This document shows, in pieces, positions 9,315 through 17,827 of a stretch of 64,000 nucleotides of DNA. The translations under genes were made by a program, and so were the position numbers. Source of the stretch: Gammaproteobacteria bacterium (GTDB taxonomy: Bacteria; Pseudomonadota; Gammaproteobacteria; Steroidobacterales; GCA-2729495); the NCBI GenBank assembly GCA_030583605.1, contig CP129466.1:186001-250000 (forward strand). Direction: 5' to 3'. The number at the start of each line of letters is the position of its first letter. Position 1 is the stretch's first letter. The notes below the pieces were generated by a model that did no database searches, had not been told where the DNA came from, and saw only the letters and a program-made list of their open reading frames with translations.

Positions 9315-10228
9315 TCCCGCCCATGCCATCCCGCGATGCCCGACCGCCGCCGCTTGCAGCCGGACTGCTGGATTCCCTGCAGCAGTACCTGCGACTCATG
9401 CGCCTGGACCGCCCCATCGGCATCTGGCTGCTGCTCTGGCCGGCGCTGTGGGGCCTGTGGGTTGCGGCCGAGGGTCGGCCGCAACCACGGATCTTTGCGG
9501 TGATGGTCCTGGGCGTCGTCGTCATGCGGTCGGCCGGTTGCGTGATCAACGATTACGCGGACCGCGACTTCGATCCCCGCGTGGCGCGCACCCGCGACCG
9601 GCCCCTGGCGTCCGGCCGGGTATCGCCCGCCGAGGCGCTGGTCCTGTTTACCGCCTTGTCGCTGCTCGCGATCGCCCTCGCGCTGATGCTCGACCCGCTG
9701 GCACGCGTGCTGGCCGTGGTCGGCGGCCTGCTCACCATCGTCTACCCCTTCATGAAGCGCGTGATCGCGGCACCGCAACTGGTACTCGGCGCCGCATTCG
9801 GCTGGAGCATCCCGATGGCGTTTGCAGCGGAAACCGGCGCAGTGCCACGCCTCGCCTGGCTGATGTGGCTGGCAGTAGTCGTCTGGGCGCTGATCTACGA
9901 CACGATGTACGCGATGGCCGACCGCGCCGATGACCTGCGTGTCGGCGTGAAATCCACGGCGATACTCTTCGGCAGCGCAGATGTATTCATCGTGAGCCTG
10001 CTGATGATCGTGCTGCTGCTCGGGCTCGCGCTGGTCGGACACCTCGCGGCGCTCGGACCGTGGTACTTCGGCTCCCTGCCGGCGGCTGCGGCGTTGCTCC
10101 TGCGCCAGCGCCACCTCATTGCCGGGCGCGACCCGGCACGCTGCTTTCAGGCCTTCCTCGAGAGCCACCTGGTTGGCGCGGCGGTATTCGCCGGCATCCT
10201 GCTCGACTTCACCTTCCGGCAGGCGTAG
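9311..10228 (+). CDS. ubiA: 4-hydroxybenzoate octaprenyltransferase
   Basis: 305 aa integral membrane prenyltransferase. Two aspartate-rich motifs are present: NDYADRDFD (about 82-90) and YDTMYAMADRADD (about 197-209). The leading LMRLDRPIGIWLLLWPALWGLW is characteristic of UbiA rather than the heme O synthase CyoE. It attaches the polyprenyl chain to 4-hydroxybenzoate in ubiquinone synthesis, in the cytoplasmic membrane. The start overlaps recG by four bases. No ubiC is adjacent. Its 3' end overlaps that of comF by 20 bases on the opposite strand. Confidence 0.93.
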   Translation: MIPPMPSRDARPPPLAAGLLDSLQQYLRLMRLDRPIGIWLLLWPALWGLWVAAEGRPQPRIFAVMVLGVVVMRSAGCVINDYADRDFDPRVARTRDRPLASGRVSPAEALVLFTALSLLAIALALMLDPLARVLAVVGGLLTIVYPFMKRVIAAPQLVLGAAFGWSIPMAFAAETGAVPRLAWLMWLAVVVWALIYDTMYAMADRADDLRVGVKSTAILFGSADVFIVSLLMIVLLLGLALVGHLAALGPWYFGSLPAAAALLLRQRHLIAGRDPARCFQAFLESHLVGAAVFAGILLDFTFRQA

Positions 10229-10961
10229 CAGCGCGAGCCGCCCCGGCACCGCGACCCGGTGTACGCGCGGGGGCCCACACCTCTACCGAGACAGCGCCGG
10301 CCGCGCGCAGCGCCCCAGCCAACGCGGCCACCGTGCTGCCGGTGGTGATCACGTCGTCGAGCACCGCGACCCGTGCGCCCCGGCAACCGGCGCTCGCGCG
10401 GAAAGCGCCGCGCAGATTGCGCCGCCGCTGCAGCGCCGTCAGACCGGTCTGCTCGGGCGTGCCGCGGATGCGTTCGACGAGGCGTGGGGACAGCGGCAGC
10501 CCGAGCCTGCGCGCCACCGGCCGGGCAATTTCCAGTGCCTGGTTGTAGCCGCGGCGCGCCAGTCGGCCACGGTGTAACGGCACGGGCACGAGCACGTCGG
10601 GCCGGGGACGATCACCGGCTTCACGCGCCAGGAACTCTCCGAGCAGCTCGCCGAGCGCACGTGCAAAGTAGAGCTGGCGATGGAACTTGGCACCGGTCAC
10701 CATCCGGTCCACCGGGAACTCGTAGGTGAGCGGCGCAATTACCGCGCCGTGACCAGGCAGGCGGGTGCCGCAGCACCCGCAGGGCCCGGTGCCCGTGCCG
10801 GACGGCAGCCCGACACCGCAGCCCGGGCAGACTGCCCCGAGCCAGGGCAGATCTGCCTGGCAACCGCCACAAATTGAATTAACTACACCCGGTTCGTTGC
10901 ACAGCACGCAGCGGCGTGGGACCAGGCAGGCGAGGAATGCGTCGACCCTGGACGCGATCAT
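10209..10961 (-). CDS. comF: ComF family protein (phosphoribosyltransferase-like)
   Basis: 250 aa from ATG 10961. The N-terminus has the ComF zinc-ribbon-like cysteines (CVLCNEP, ICGGC, CPGCGVG, CGCCGTR, residues about 13-70). The C-terminal type I phosphoribosyltransferase domain has [17 protein letters not shown] (PRPP loop) and the family motif [12 protein letters not shown]. ComF/GntX-like proteins are linked to DNA uptake or to use of DNA as nutrient, but the biochemical role is uncertain. It is divergent from bioB, as in many gammaproteobacteria, and its start codon falls in the spacer of the BirA-like operator. Confidence 0.92.
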   Translation of the reverse strand: MIASRVDAFLACLVPRRCVLCNEPGVVNSICGGCQADLPWLGAVCPGCGVGLPSGTGTGPCGCCGTRLPGHGAVIAPLTYEFPVDRMVTGAKFHRQLYFARALGELLGEFLAREAGDRPRPDVLVPVPLHRGRLARRGYNQALEIARPVARRLGLPLSPRLVERIRGTPEQTGLTALQRRRNLRGAFRASAGCRGARVAVLDDVITTGSTVAALAGALRAAGAVSVEVWAPARTPGRGAGAARAATPAGR

Positions 10962-10994
10962 AGGTTGACAGTGCCGGAACCGCTTTTCGATACT
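10939..10994 (+). promoter_or_regulatory. bioB promoter with BirA-like operator
   Basis: A consensus -35 TTGACA (10965-10970) and GATACT (10989-10994), 18 bases apart, form a strong sigma70-type promoter reading into bioB. The -35 box is inside GGTTGACAG (10963-10971), an 8/9 match to a BirA half-site. A weaker partner GCGTCGACC (10939-10947) lies 15 bases upstream in inverted orientation. BirA with biotinoyl-AMP would thus block bioB. Because the transcript would start near 11002, the in-frame TTG at 10965 cannot be the start; this fixes bioB at ATG 11052. Confidence 0.6.
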
Positions 10995-11051
10995 GCGCCA
11001 TTCTCGACCGGCAGCGGGCCGCCGTCCGACCCGCAAATCAGGGCAGATTGC

Positions 11052-12041
11052 ATGGATTCATTCGCGGAGCGCCGCTTGCCTGACAACGCCCTGCGCAGGG
11101 ACTGGACCCTCGACGAAGTGGCCGGGATCGCCGGATTGCCGTTCAACGACCTGTTGTTCCGGGCGCACTGCCGGCACCGTGAGTTTTTCGATCCGAACCA
11201 GGTGCAGATCAGCACGCTGGTCAGCGTGAAGACCGGTGGCTGCCCCGAAGACTGCGCCTATTGTCCACAGAGCCTGCGCTACGACACTGGCGTCGGGAGC
11301 GAGGACATGCTCGATGCGGATGATGTGCTGCAACGCGCCCGCAGCGCACAGGCCGGCGGCGCCACGCGTTTCTGCATGGGCGCCGCCTGGCGCAGCCCCA
11401 AGTCGCGCCCGCTCGAGCAGTTCGCCGCCATCATCCGCCAGGTCAGCGAACTCGGGCTCGAGACCTGCGCGACACTCGGGATGCTGACGCCGGAGCAGGC
11501 GCGGCTGCTGAAAGACGCCGGCCTCGATTACTACAACCACAATCTCGACACCTCCGAGCGTCATTACCCGAAGATCGTCAGCACACGCCGCTACACGGAC
11601 CGGCTCGATACCCTGCGTGCGGTGCGCGACGCCGGGCTGAAAGTCTGCTGCGGCGGCATCATCGGCCTCGGCGAAGAACTGCGTGACCGGCTCGAGTTGC
11701 TGCACACGCTCGCCACACTGCCGGCGCACCCTGAAAGCGTGCCGATCAACCAGCTGGTCCAGGTGCCGGGCACTCCCCTGCACGGCGCAGCAACCGTAGA
11801 CCCGCTGGATTTCGTGCGGATCATCGCCGTTGCCCGGATCCTCATGCCGGCGTCCCACATCCGGTTGTCGGCGGGTCGCACCGACATGAGCGACGAGATG
11901 CAGGCCCTGTGCTTCTTTGCCGGCGCCAACTCCATTTTCTACGGGGAGCAGTTGCTCACCACCCCGAACCCGGCCACCGACCGCGACCGCCTCCTGTTCG
12001 AGCGGCTCGGTCTGCGCGGCGAACCACGTGTCGCCTCGTAG
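11052..12041 (+). CDS. bioB: Biotin synthase
   Basis: 329 aa from ATG 11052. The radical-SAM cluster motif is [11 protein letters not shown], followed by the biotin synthase pattern [22 protein letters not shown] (2Fe-2S/substrate region) and [10 protein letters not shown]; the C-terminal [29 protein letters not shown] is also conserved. The enzyme inserts sulfur into dethiobiotin using S-adenosylmethionine and two Fe-S clusters. It is followed after 54 bases by bioC, suggesting a bioBC operon; bioF, bioH, bioA and bioD are not here. Confidence 0.96.
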   Translation: MDSFAERRLPDNALRRDWTLDEVAGIAGLPFNDLLFRAHCRHREFFDPNQVQISTLVSVKTGGCPEDCAYCPQSLRYDTGVGSEDMLDADDVLQRARSAQAGGATRFCMGAAWRSPKSRPLEQFAAIIRQVSELGLETCATLGMLTPEQARLLKDAGLDYYNHNLDTSERHYPKIVSTRRYTDRLDTLRAVRDAGLKVCCGGIIGLGEELRDRLELLHTLATLPAHPESVPINQLVQVPGTPLHGAATVDPLDFVRIIAVARILMPASHIRLSAGRTDMSDEMQALCFFAGANSIFYGEQLLTTPNPATDRDRLLFERLGLRGEPRVAS

Positions 12042-12095
12042 CGGCATGCCGCACCAGAACGGCCGCAAGCGCACGCGGCCACAGGCGCCCTCGAC

Positions 12096-12944
12096 ATGCG
12101 CGGACCCGATCGGGCAGCGGTACTGAGAGCCTTCCACCGGGCGGCTCCGACCTACGCCAGCAAGGATTTCCTGCACGCCGAGATCCGCGCCCGGCTGCTC
12201 GAGCGCCTCGACCCGGTCCGACTCGAGCCGCACACGGTGCTCGATCTTGGCGCTGGACCGCCCGCCGCCAGCGGCGCATACGCTGCGCGATTCCCGGGCT
12301 CGCACCTGATCGCGATCGACGCGGTGCCCGCCATGCTGGGTGCCGCGCCGCAGGGCTGGAGCAGACTATGTGCCGATGCGGCGCGCCTGCCGCTGCCGGA
12401 CGCCTGCGCGGACGTCGCGGTGGCAAACATGCTGCTGCCGTGGTGCGCAGACCCGCTGGCCGTGCTGGCCGAGGCGCGGCGCGTGTTGCGGTACCCGGGG
12501 TTGTTTGCGTTCGCGACGCTTGGCCCGGACAGCCTGCAGGAACTGCGCACGGCGTGGTCGCGGGTGGACAGCCACAGCCATACGCACAGTTTTATCGACA
12601 TGCATGATCTCGGCGACGCACTCATCCACGCCGGATTCGCCGAGCCCGTGCTCGACATCGAGAAATTGACCATTACCTATCGCGGACTGGATCGGCTGGT
12701 GGCCGACCTGCGCGATGTGGGCGCAACGGATCTGAGCGAGGGACGCCGGCGCACCCTGACTGGGGCGGGACGCTGGAGCGCCATGACGCAGGCTTATGAC
12801 CAGTTGCGCGACGAGACCGGAACCCTGCCGGTCACGGTCGAGGTGGTGTTCGGCCAGGCGTGGACGGGCGAACGGATGGCGAACCTTCGCGATCCAACCG
12901 GAGGCATTGCGGTCCCGCTCGGGCAAATCATGCGACGGCGCTGA
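12096..12944 (+). CDS. bioC: Malonyl-ACP O-methyltransferase
   Basis: 282 aa class I SAM-dependent methyltransferase. Motif I is VLDLGAGPPAASGAYAARFP (residues about 48-67), motif II/III include LIAIDAVPAML and ADVAVANMLLPWCADP, and the C-terminal half carries SFIDMHDLGDALIHAGF and DLRDVGATD as in BioC. BioC methylates malonyl-ACP so the pimeloyl moiety can be built by fatty acid synthesis. Its position directly downstream of bioB makes BioC more likely than a general UbiE-type enzyme. The TGA stop is at the centre of the palindrome CGGCGCTGAGCGCCG (12936-12950). Confidence 0.85.
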   Translation: MRGPDRAAVLRAFHRAAPTYASKDFLHAEIRARLLERLDPVRLEPHTVLDLGAGPPAASGAYAARFPGSHLIAIDAVPAMLGAAPQGWSRLCADAARLPLPDACADVAVANMLLPWCADPLAVLAEARRVLRYPGLFAFATLGPDSLQELRTAWSRVDSHSHTHSFIDMHDLGDALIHAGFAEPVLDIEKLTITYRGLDRLVADLRDVGATDLSEGRRRTLTGAGRWSAMTQAYDQLRDETGTLPVTVEVVFGQAWTGERMANLRDPTGGIAVPLGQIMRRR

Positions 12945-13024
12945 GCGCCGCGTTCGTGGCGCGAACAAGCCACGATTGCGCCACCAGTGCTCATCCATTA
13001 CCATTTCTCCCGCTTGCGGAAGGG

Positions 13025-13549
13025 GTGCCTCCGATCAGGGCAGGGCACGACAAGAATGCGAGCCGGCGGCCGGTGCACCTGTTTGAACTCAGTCCGAATT
13101 GTTCCCTGACGCCCGGCACGGCGACCCTCTTCTACCTGTCGATCCTGGCCGTGACGCTCGTCGTGGCGGGTGCCTTTGCAGTCGCCGGTTTCTGGCCCGT
13201 CCTGCTGTTCGCGGGGCTGGAACTGCTCGGGCTCGCCGCAGCGCTGCACGCGAGCCTGCGCCGCGGTCGCAATCGCGAGTTCATCCGTATCGATGAACGC
13301 GACGTGGTCGTGAATCGATGCGCCGGACGGCGGCGAGCGGAGTATCGCTTCGCCAGGCCCTGGGCACGGGTGCAGCTGCAGGCGGCTCCGGCGTCGAACT
13401 GGCCGAGCCGTCTGCTGATCGGCCCGGTGGGTCGCGCGGTCGAAGTGGGCGCCTTCCTCACCGAGAGCGAGCGGCGGCGCCTGAACACGCGGCTGGCGCA
13501 GCTGCTGCCGCCTGCGCCGGGCGCTCTTCGCAGAATTGTAGAAACGTAG
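13025..13549 (+). CDS. DUF2244 domain-containing membrane protein
   Basis: About 174 aa from GTG 13025; another in-frame GTG at 13073 would give a shorter N-terminus, and neither has a well-spaced ribosome site. Recognisable features are an ELSPNCSLTPG opening typical of DUF2244, two transmembrane segments (about 30-75), then a cytoplasmic beta-rich part with DVVVNRCAGRRR and VGAFLTESERRRLNTRLAQLL. Function is unknown, but DUF2244 genes recur next to cytochrome oxidase genes, as here, 32 bases before coxB. A role in oxidase biogenesis is inference. Confidence 0.8.
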   Translation: MPPIRAGHDKNASRRPVHLFELSPNCSLTPGTATLFYLSILAVTLVVAGAFAVAGFWPVLLFAGLELLGLAAALHASLRRGRNREFIRIDERDVVVNRCAGRRRAEYRFARPWARVQLQAAPASNWPSRLLIGPVGRAVEVGAFLTESERRRLNTRLAQLLPPAPGALRRIVET

Positions 13550-13581
13550 TTCGGACCGCGAAATTTTCAGGAATATTGCCG

Positions 13582-14433
13582 ATGTCATTGCTGCGATCGC
13601 TGTCAGGCCGGATTCTCGCCACCGTTGTTTCGCTGCTGGGAATGTCCGCAGCCCATGCCGACTGGCAGCTCAACCTGCCACCCGGCGTAACGGAAATCAG
13701 CCGGCGCATCTACGACCTGCACATGCTGGTCCTGTGGGTGTGTGTCGTCATCGGAGTACTGGTCTTCGGTGTGATGATCTACGCCATGGTGGCCTTCCGT
13801 AAGAAGGATGGCGTGAAGCCGGCCACCTGGGACCACAGCACCACCGCCGAGATCATCTGGACCGTGATTCCCGTCATGGTCCTCGTCGCTCTGGCGATTC
13901 CGGCAGCCCGCACGCTCGTGTTCATCGAAGACACCCGTGGCGCGCAGATGAACATCAAGATCACGGGATACCAGTGGAAGTGGAACTACGAGTATCTCGA
14001 CGAGGGCGTGAGCTTCTTCAGCAGCCTCGCCCGCACCAGCAACGTGGCACGACAGAAGGATTCGGGCATCGATCCGGCCAGTGTCGAGAACTACCTGCTC
14101 GAGGTCGACCGGCCGCTGGTGCTGCCGGCCGGAGTGAAGATCCGCTATCTGCTCACCTCCAACGACGTGAATCACGCCTGGTGGGTGCTGGATTTCGGCA
14201 TCAAGCGCGATGCCATTCCCGGATACATCAACGAGGGCTGGTTCCAGGTCGACGAGCCCGGTGTCTACCGCGGCCAGTGCGCCGAGCTCTGCGGCAAGGA
14301 CCATGGCTTCATGCCGATCGTGGTCGAGGTCCTGCCGAAGGCAGAGTTCGACGCCTGGCTCGCCGCGCAGCAAGCCGACGCCGCGCCCGCAGTCGCCGCC
14401 ACGGCTTCTGCGGCCGTGAACGGACCGCAGTAA
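13582..14433 (+). CDS. coxB: Cytochrome c oxidase subunit II
   Basis: 283 aa from ATG 13582 with CAGGAA nine bases upstream. A cleavable signal (residues 1-27, ending SAAHADW) is followed by two transmembrane helices (about 46-72 and 90-112) and a periplasmic cupredoxin domain. All CuA ligands are visible: H198, C233, E235, C237, H241 and M244 in NDVNHAWW and GQCAELCGKDHGFMP. The aromatic patch ITGYQWKWNYEY is the electron-entry region. There is no fused cytochrome c domain. It accepts electrons from cytochrome c for subunit I. Confidence 0.97.
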   Translation: MSLLRSLSGRILATVVSLLGMSAAHADWQLNLPPGVTEISRRIYDLHMLVLWVCVVIGVLVFGVMIYAMVAFRKKDGVKPATWDHSTTAEIIWTVIPVMVLVALAIPAARTLVFIEDTRGAQMNIKITGYQWKWNYEYLDEGVSFFSSLARTSNVARQKDSGIDPASVENYLLEVDRPLVLPAGVKIRYLLTSNDVNHAWWVLDFGIKRDAIPGYINEGWFQVDEPGVYRGQCAELCGKDHGFMPIVVEVLPKAEFDAWLAAQQADAAPAVAATASAAVNGPQ

Positions 14434-14501
14434 GGACACCCCGGCTACCAACGGGAAATTCAGCGACGGCCGCGAGGCCGCGCCAGGACGGGAGCATACG
14501 C

Positions 14502-16085
14502 ATGAGCGCCACCACCGAGCACGCACACGATCATGACCACGACCATGGCCCCGCCCGCGGCCTGATGCGCTGGATCACGACCACGAACCACAAAGACATC
14601 GGGACGATGTACCTCGTGTTCGCGCTGACGATGCTGTTCGTCGGCGGCCTCATGGCGCTCATCGTCCGCGCCGAACTGTTCCAGCCGGGAATCCAGTTCG
14701 TGAACCCGGCCTTCTTCAACCAGATGACCACGACTCACGCGCTCGTCATGCTGTTCGGCATGATCATGCCGGCATTCGCAGGCTTCGCGAACTGGATGAT
14801 CCCGATGATGATCGGCGCTCCCGACATGGCTCTGCCGCGCCTGAACAACTGGTCGTTCTGGCTGCTGCCGTTCGCGGCCACGATGCTGCTTTCGACACTG
14901 TTCATGCCGGGTGGCGGCCCGGCGGCCGGCTGGACGATGTACCCGCCGTTGTCGCTGCAGGGCGGTGACTCCTTCCCGTTCACCATTTTCGCCGTCCACC
15001 TGCTCGGCATCTCCTCGATCATGGCGTCGATCAACATCATCGTCACGATCCTGAACATGCGTGCGCCCGGGATGACGCTCCTGAAGATGCCGCTGTTCGT
15101 GTGGACCTGGCTGATCACCGCCTATCTGCTGATCGGCGTCATGCCGGTGCTCGCCGGCGGGGTCACCATGCTGCTGACCGACCAGTTCTTCGGCACCAGC
15201 TTCTTCCAGGCCGCCGGTGGCGGTGATCCGGTGCTCTTCCAGCACATCTTCTGGTTCTTCGGCCACCCCGAGGTCTACATCATCATCCTGCCGGCCTTCG
15301 GCATCGTCTCGCACATCATCCCGACGTTCTCGCGCAAGCCGCTGTTCGGCCACGAGTCCATGGTGTTTGCGACCGCCAGCATCGGCTTTCTGTCGTTCAT
15401 CGTCTGGGCACACCACATGTTCACGGTCGGCATGCCGCTCGCCGGTACGCTGTTCTTCATGATGTCGACCATGCTGATCGCCGTGCCGACCGGCGTGAAG
15501 ATCTTCAACTGGACTGCCACGATGTGGCGGGGCTCGATCAGCTTCGAGACACCGATGCTGTTCGCGGTGGGGTTCCTCTTCATGTTCAGCATCGGCGGCT
15601 TCTCGGGCCTGATGATGGCGCTGGCCCCGGTGGACTTTCAGTATCACGACACCTATTTCATCGTGGCGCACTTCCACTACGTCATGGTGCCCGGCGCGCT
15701 GTTCGCGGCGCTCGGCGGCGCCTACTACTGGCTGCCGAAGTGGACTGGCCACATGTACGACGAGAAGCTCGGCAAGGTGCATTTCTGGCTGTCCACCATT
15801 TTCGTGAACCTGCTGTTCTTCCCGCAGCATTTCCTCGGGCTCGCCGGGATGCCGCGACGCATCCCCGACTACGCGACGCAGTTTGCCGACTGGAACATGT
15901 GGTCCAGCGTGGGCGCCTTCGGCTTCGGGTTCTCGCAACTGCTGTTCGTGTACATCGTCATCAAATGCGTGCGTGGTGGCGAGAAGGCTTCGGCGAAGGT
16001 GTGGGACCGGCCGTTCGGGCTGGAGTGGACCGTGCCCTCGCCGGCGCCCTACCACACCTTCGAGAAGGCACCGGAGATCAAATGA
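14502..16085 (+). CDS. coxA: Cytochrome c oxidase subunit I
   Basis: 527 aa with 12 transmembrane helices. Heme and CuB ligands are present: H79 and H392 (heme a), H255, H304, H305 (CuB) and H390 (heme a3). GHPEVYI carries E257 and Y259, marking an A1-type oxidase with D and K proton channels. ATG 14502 is preceded by GGGAG. The N-terminus has an unusual His/Asp-rich stretch (EHAHDHDHDHG, residues 6-16) ahead of the first helix. It reduces O2 to water and pumps protons. The stop overlaps the next start (ATGA). Confidence 0.97.
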   Translation: MSATTEHAHDHDHDHGPARGLMRWITTTNHKDIGTMYLVFALTMLFVGGLMALIVRAELFQPGIQFVNPAFFNQMTTTHALVMLFGMIMPAFAGFANWMIPMMIGAPDMALPRLNNWSFWLLPFAATMLLSTLFMPGGGPAAGWTMYPPLSLQGGDSFPFTIFAVHLLGISSIMASINIIVTILNMRAPGMTLLKMPLFVWTWLITAYLLIGVMPVLAGGVTMLLTDQFFGTSFFQAAGGGDPVLFQHIFWFFGHPEVYIIILPAFGIVSHIIPTFSRKPLFGHESMVFATASIGFLSFIVWAHHMFTVGMPLAGTLFFMMSTMLIAVPTGVKIFNWTATMWRGSISFETPMLFAVGFLFMFSIGGFSGLMMALAPVDFQYHDTYFIVAHFHYVMVPGALFAALGGAYYWLPKWTGHMYDEKLGKVHFWLSTIFVNLLFFPQHFLGLAGMPRRIPDYATQFADWNMWSSVGAFGFGFSQLLFVYIVIKCVRGGEKASAKVWDRPFGLEWTVPSPAPYHTFEKAPEIK

Positions 16086-16201
16086 ACGCGCAGGAACGCC
16101 TGCAGCGCCGGGTCCGGCGCAACGCCCTGCTGCTCGCGCTGCTCGCGCTCGCGGTCTACGCCAGCTACTTCCTCGTACAGGCTCTGCGCCTGGCCGCCTG
16201 A
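16082..16201 (+). CDS. Cytochrome oxidase small assembly protein
   Basis: 39 aa, basic N-terminus (MNAQERLQRRVRRN) followed by one hydrophobic helix (ALLLALLALAVYASYFLVQAL). The ATG overlaps the coxA stop as ATGA, and ctaG follows after three bases, so it is translationally coupled in the operon. Short proteins of this shape in the same slot between coxA and ctaG occur in several proteobacteria and are annotated as small oxidase assembly proteins. Its precise role is not known. Confidence 0.75.
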   Translation: MNAQERLQRRVRRNALLLALLALAVYASYFLVQALRLAA

Positions 16202-16204
16202 CCC

Positions 16205-16777
16205 GTGACCGGTTCCGTCCCAACCCGTCGCAGCAACCGCAGTCTGACCTTGCGGCTGGCGGCGCTCGCGGTGGCGATGTTCGGTTTCGGCTTCCTGCTG
16301 GTACCGATGTACGGGCTGCTCTGTGATCTCACCGGAATCGGCGGGCGCACGGCCGACACCGCCGCAGCGATGCCGGTGGCGGTGGCCGAAGACCGGGTGG
16401 TGATCGTCGACTTCGTGGCGAGCGTCAACGAGTCCGCGCCGTGGGAGTTTCGCCCGGAGGTGGCCAAGCTCGAAGTCCGGCCCGGGAAGCTGTACGTCGC
16501 GAAATTCTTCGCCCGTAATGTGACCGACCAGCCGCTCACCGGCCAGGCCATCCCGAGCGTTGCGCCCGGACAGGGAGCGAAGTACCTCAAGAAGACCGAC
16601 TGCTTCTGCTTCCGCACGCAGCCGTTCGGACCGTCGGAGAGCCGGGAACTGACCGTGCAGTTCTATCTCGATCCGGCCCTGCCCGAGTACGTGGATCGCC
16701 TGACCCTCTCATACACGATGTTCGTCATGCCGGCCGCCGAGACGTCGGTCGCCGCGGCGGCAACAGATAGCACCTGA
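16205..16777 (+). CDS. ctaG: Cytochrome c oxidase assembly protein CtaG (Cox11)
   Basis: 190 aa, GTG start. One N-terminal transmembrane helix (about 17-38) ends in the conserved LLVPMYGLLCDLTGIGG with C40. The periplasmic Ig-like domain holds the copper-binding C133-F-C135 (TDCFCFRTQ), plus NVTDQPLTGQAIPSVAPGQ. Cox11 delivers copper to the CuB site of subunit I. It is embedded in the cox operon between the small protein and coxC. Confidence 0.95.
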   Translation: MTGSVPTRRSNRSLTLRLAALAVAMFGFGFLLVPMYGLLCDLTGIGGRTADTAAAMPVAVAEDRVVIVDFVASVNESAPWEFRPEVAKLEVRPGKLYVAKFFARNVTDQPLTGQAIPSVAPGQGAKYLKKTDCFCFRTQPFGPSESRELTVQFYLDPALPEYVDRLTLSYTMFVMPAAETSVAAAATDST

Positions 16778-16790
16778 AGGAAACATTGCC

Positions 16791-17660
16791 ATGGTCGTTC
16801 ATGCCCAGGACAAGTACTACATCCCGCACGGCACCCACTGGCCGATCCTGGGATCGATCGCGCTGTTTCTCCTGCTCGGCGGGTTCTCCGTCTGGCTGAA
16901 CGAGACACCCATCGGCGGGTGGGTGATGATCGGCGGCGTCCTGCTGCTCTTCTACATGATGTTCCGCTGGTTCGGCCAGGTCATCGACGAGAGCGTAAGC
17001 GGGCAATACAACCTGCAGGTGGACCGTTCATTCCGCATGGGCATGGGCTGGTTCATCTTCTCCGAGGTGATGTTCTTCGCCGTATTCTTCAGCGCGCTGT
17101 TCTACGCCCGGGTGTTTTCGCTGCCCTGGCTCGGCGGCCAGGGTTCGGACGTGTGGACAAACCTGCTGCTGTGGCCAAGCTTCGAGAACGAATGGCCGTC
17201 AAACGGCCCGGCAAATATCGGCGGTCACTTCGATTCGATGCCCGCCTGGGGCATCCCGGCGCTCAACACCGCCATCCTGCTCACCAGCGGCGTGACCATC
17301 ACGCTGGCCCACCACGCCCTGCGGGCGGGTCAGCGCGGCAAGCTGTCGATGTTCCTGATGCAGACTTTCCTGCTCGGTTTCATCTTCATCGGCTTCCAGG
17401 CCTACGAATACATGCACGCCTTCAATGAGCTCAACCTCACCCTGGGAAGCGGCATCTACGGCACCACGTTCTTTATGCTGACCGGCTTTCACGGGCTGCA
17501 CGTCACCATCGGCGCCATCATGCTGGTCGTGATCTGGCTGCGCTGCCTGCGCGGCCACTTCACCCCCGACCGGCACTTCGCCTTCGAGGCGGTCGCGTGG
17601 TACTGGCACTTTGTGGACGTGGTCTGGCTGGGACTGTTCATCTTCGTGTACTGGCTGTAG
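16791..17660 (+). CDS. coxC: Cytochrome c oxidase subunit III
   Basis: 289 aa with seven predicted transmembrane helices, preceded by AAGGAAA. Typical segments are FRMGMGWFIFSEVMFFAVFFSALFYAR, LLTSGVTITLAHHAL, GFQAYEYMHAFNELNLTLGSGIYGTTFFMLTGFHGLHV and the C-terminal WYWHFVDVVWLGLFIFVYWL. Subunit III stabilises the catalytic core and sustains proton uptake. It closes the coxBA-ctaG-coxC run; the next gene is unrelated. Confidence 0.96.
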   Translation: MVVHAQDKYYIPHGTHWPILGSIALFLLLGGFSVWLNETPIGGWVMIGGVLLLFYMMFRWFGQVIDESVSGQYNLQVDRSFRMGMGWFIFSEVMFFAVFFSALFYARVFSLPWLGGQGSDVWTNLLLWPSFENEWPSNGPANIGGHFDSMPAWGIPALNTAILLTSGVTITLAHHALRAGQRGKLSMFLMQTFLLGFIFIGFQAYEYMHAFNELNLTLGSGIYGTTFFMLTGFHGLHVTIGAIMLVVIWLRCLRGHFTPDRHFAFEAVAWYWHFVDVVWLGLFIFVYWL

Positions 17661-17827
17661 GCGGGCCGCGTCCCCGCGGGCCACCACCGCGCGGGATCAA
17701 CGCAACAGCTTCGCCGCCGTCCCCGCGGAGCGGCAATGAACCAATTGTGAGCCCATCGTCACGGTGCCAGACCGCATCGAGGCTACTATTGCCGGTGGAT
17801 CAGCGGCCAATCGGAGCGACGGGGCGG

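Noticed and set aside
10965..11051. In-frame TTG start giving bioB 29 extra residues
   Set aside because: The TTG is the -35 box of the predicted promoter, and the added residues do not resemble biotin synthase N-termini; ATG 11052 fits both.
11265..11273. TTGTCCACA resembling a DnaA box
   Set aside because: It is a single mismatched copy inside bioB, far from the recF-gyrB end, and has no cluster around it.
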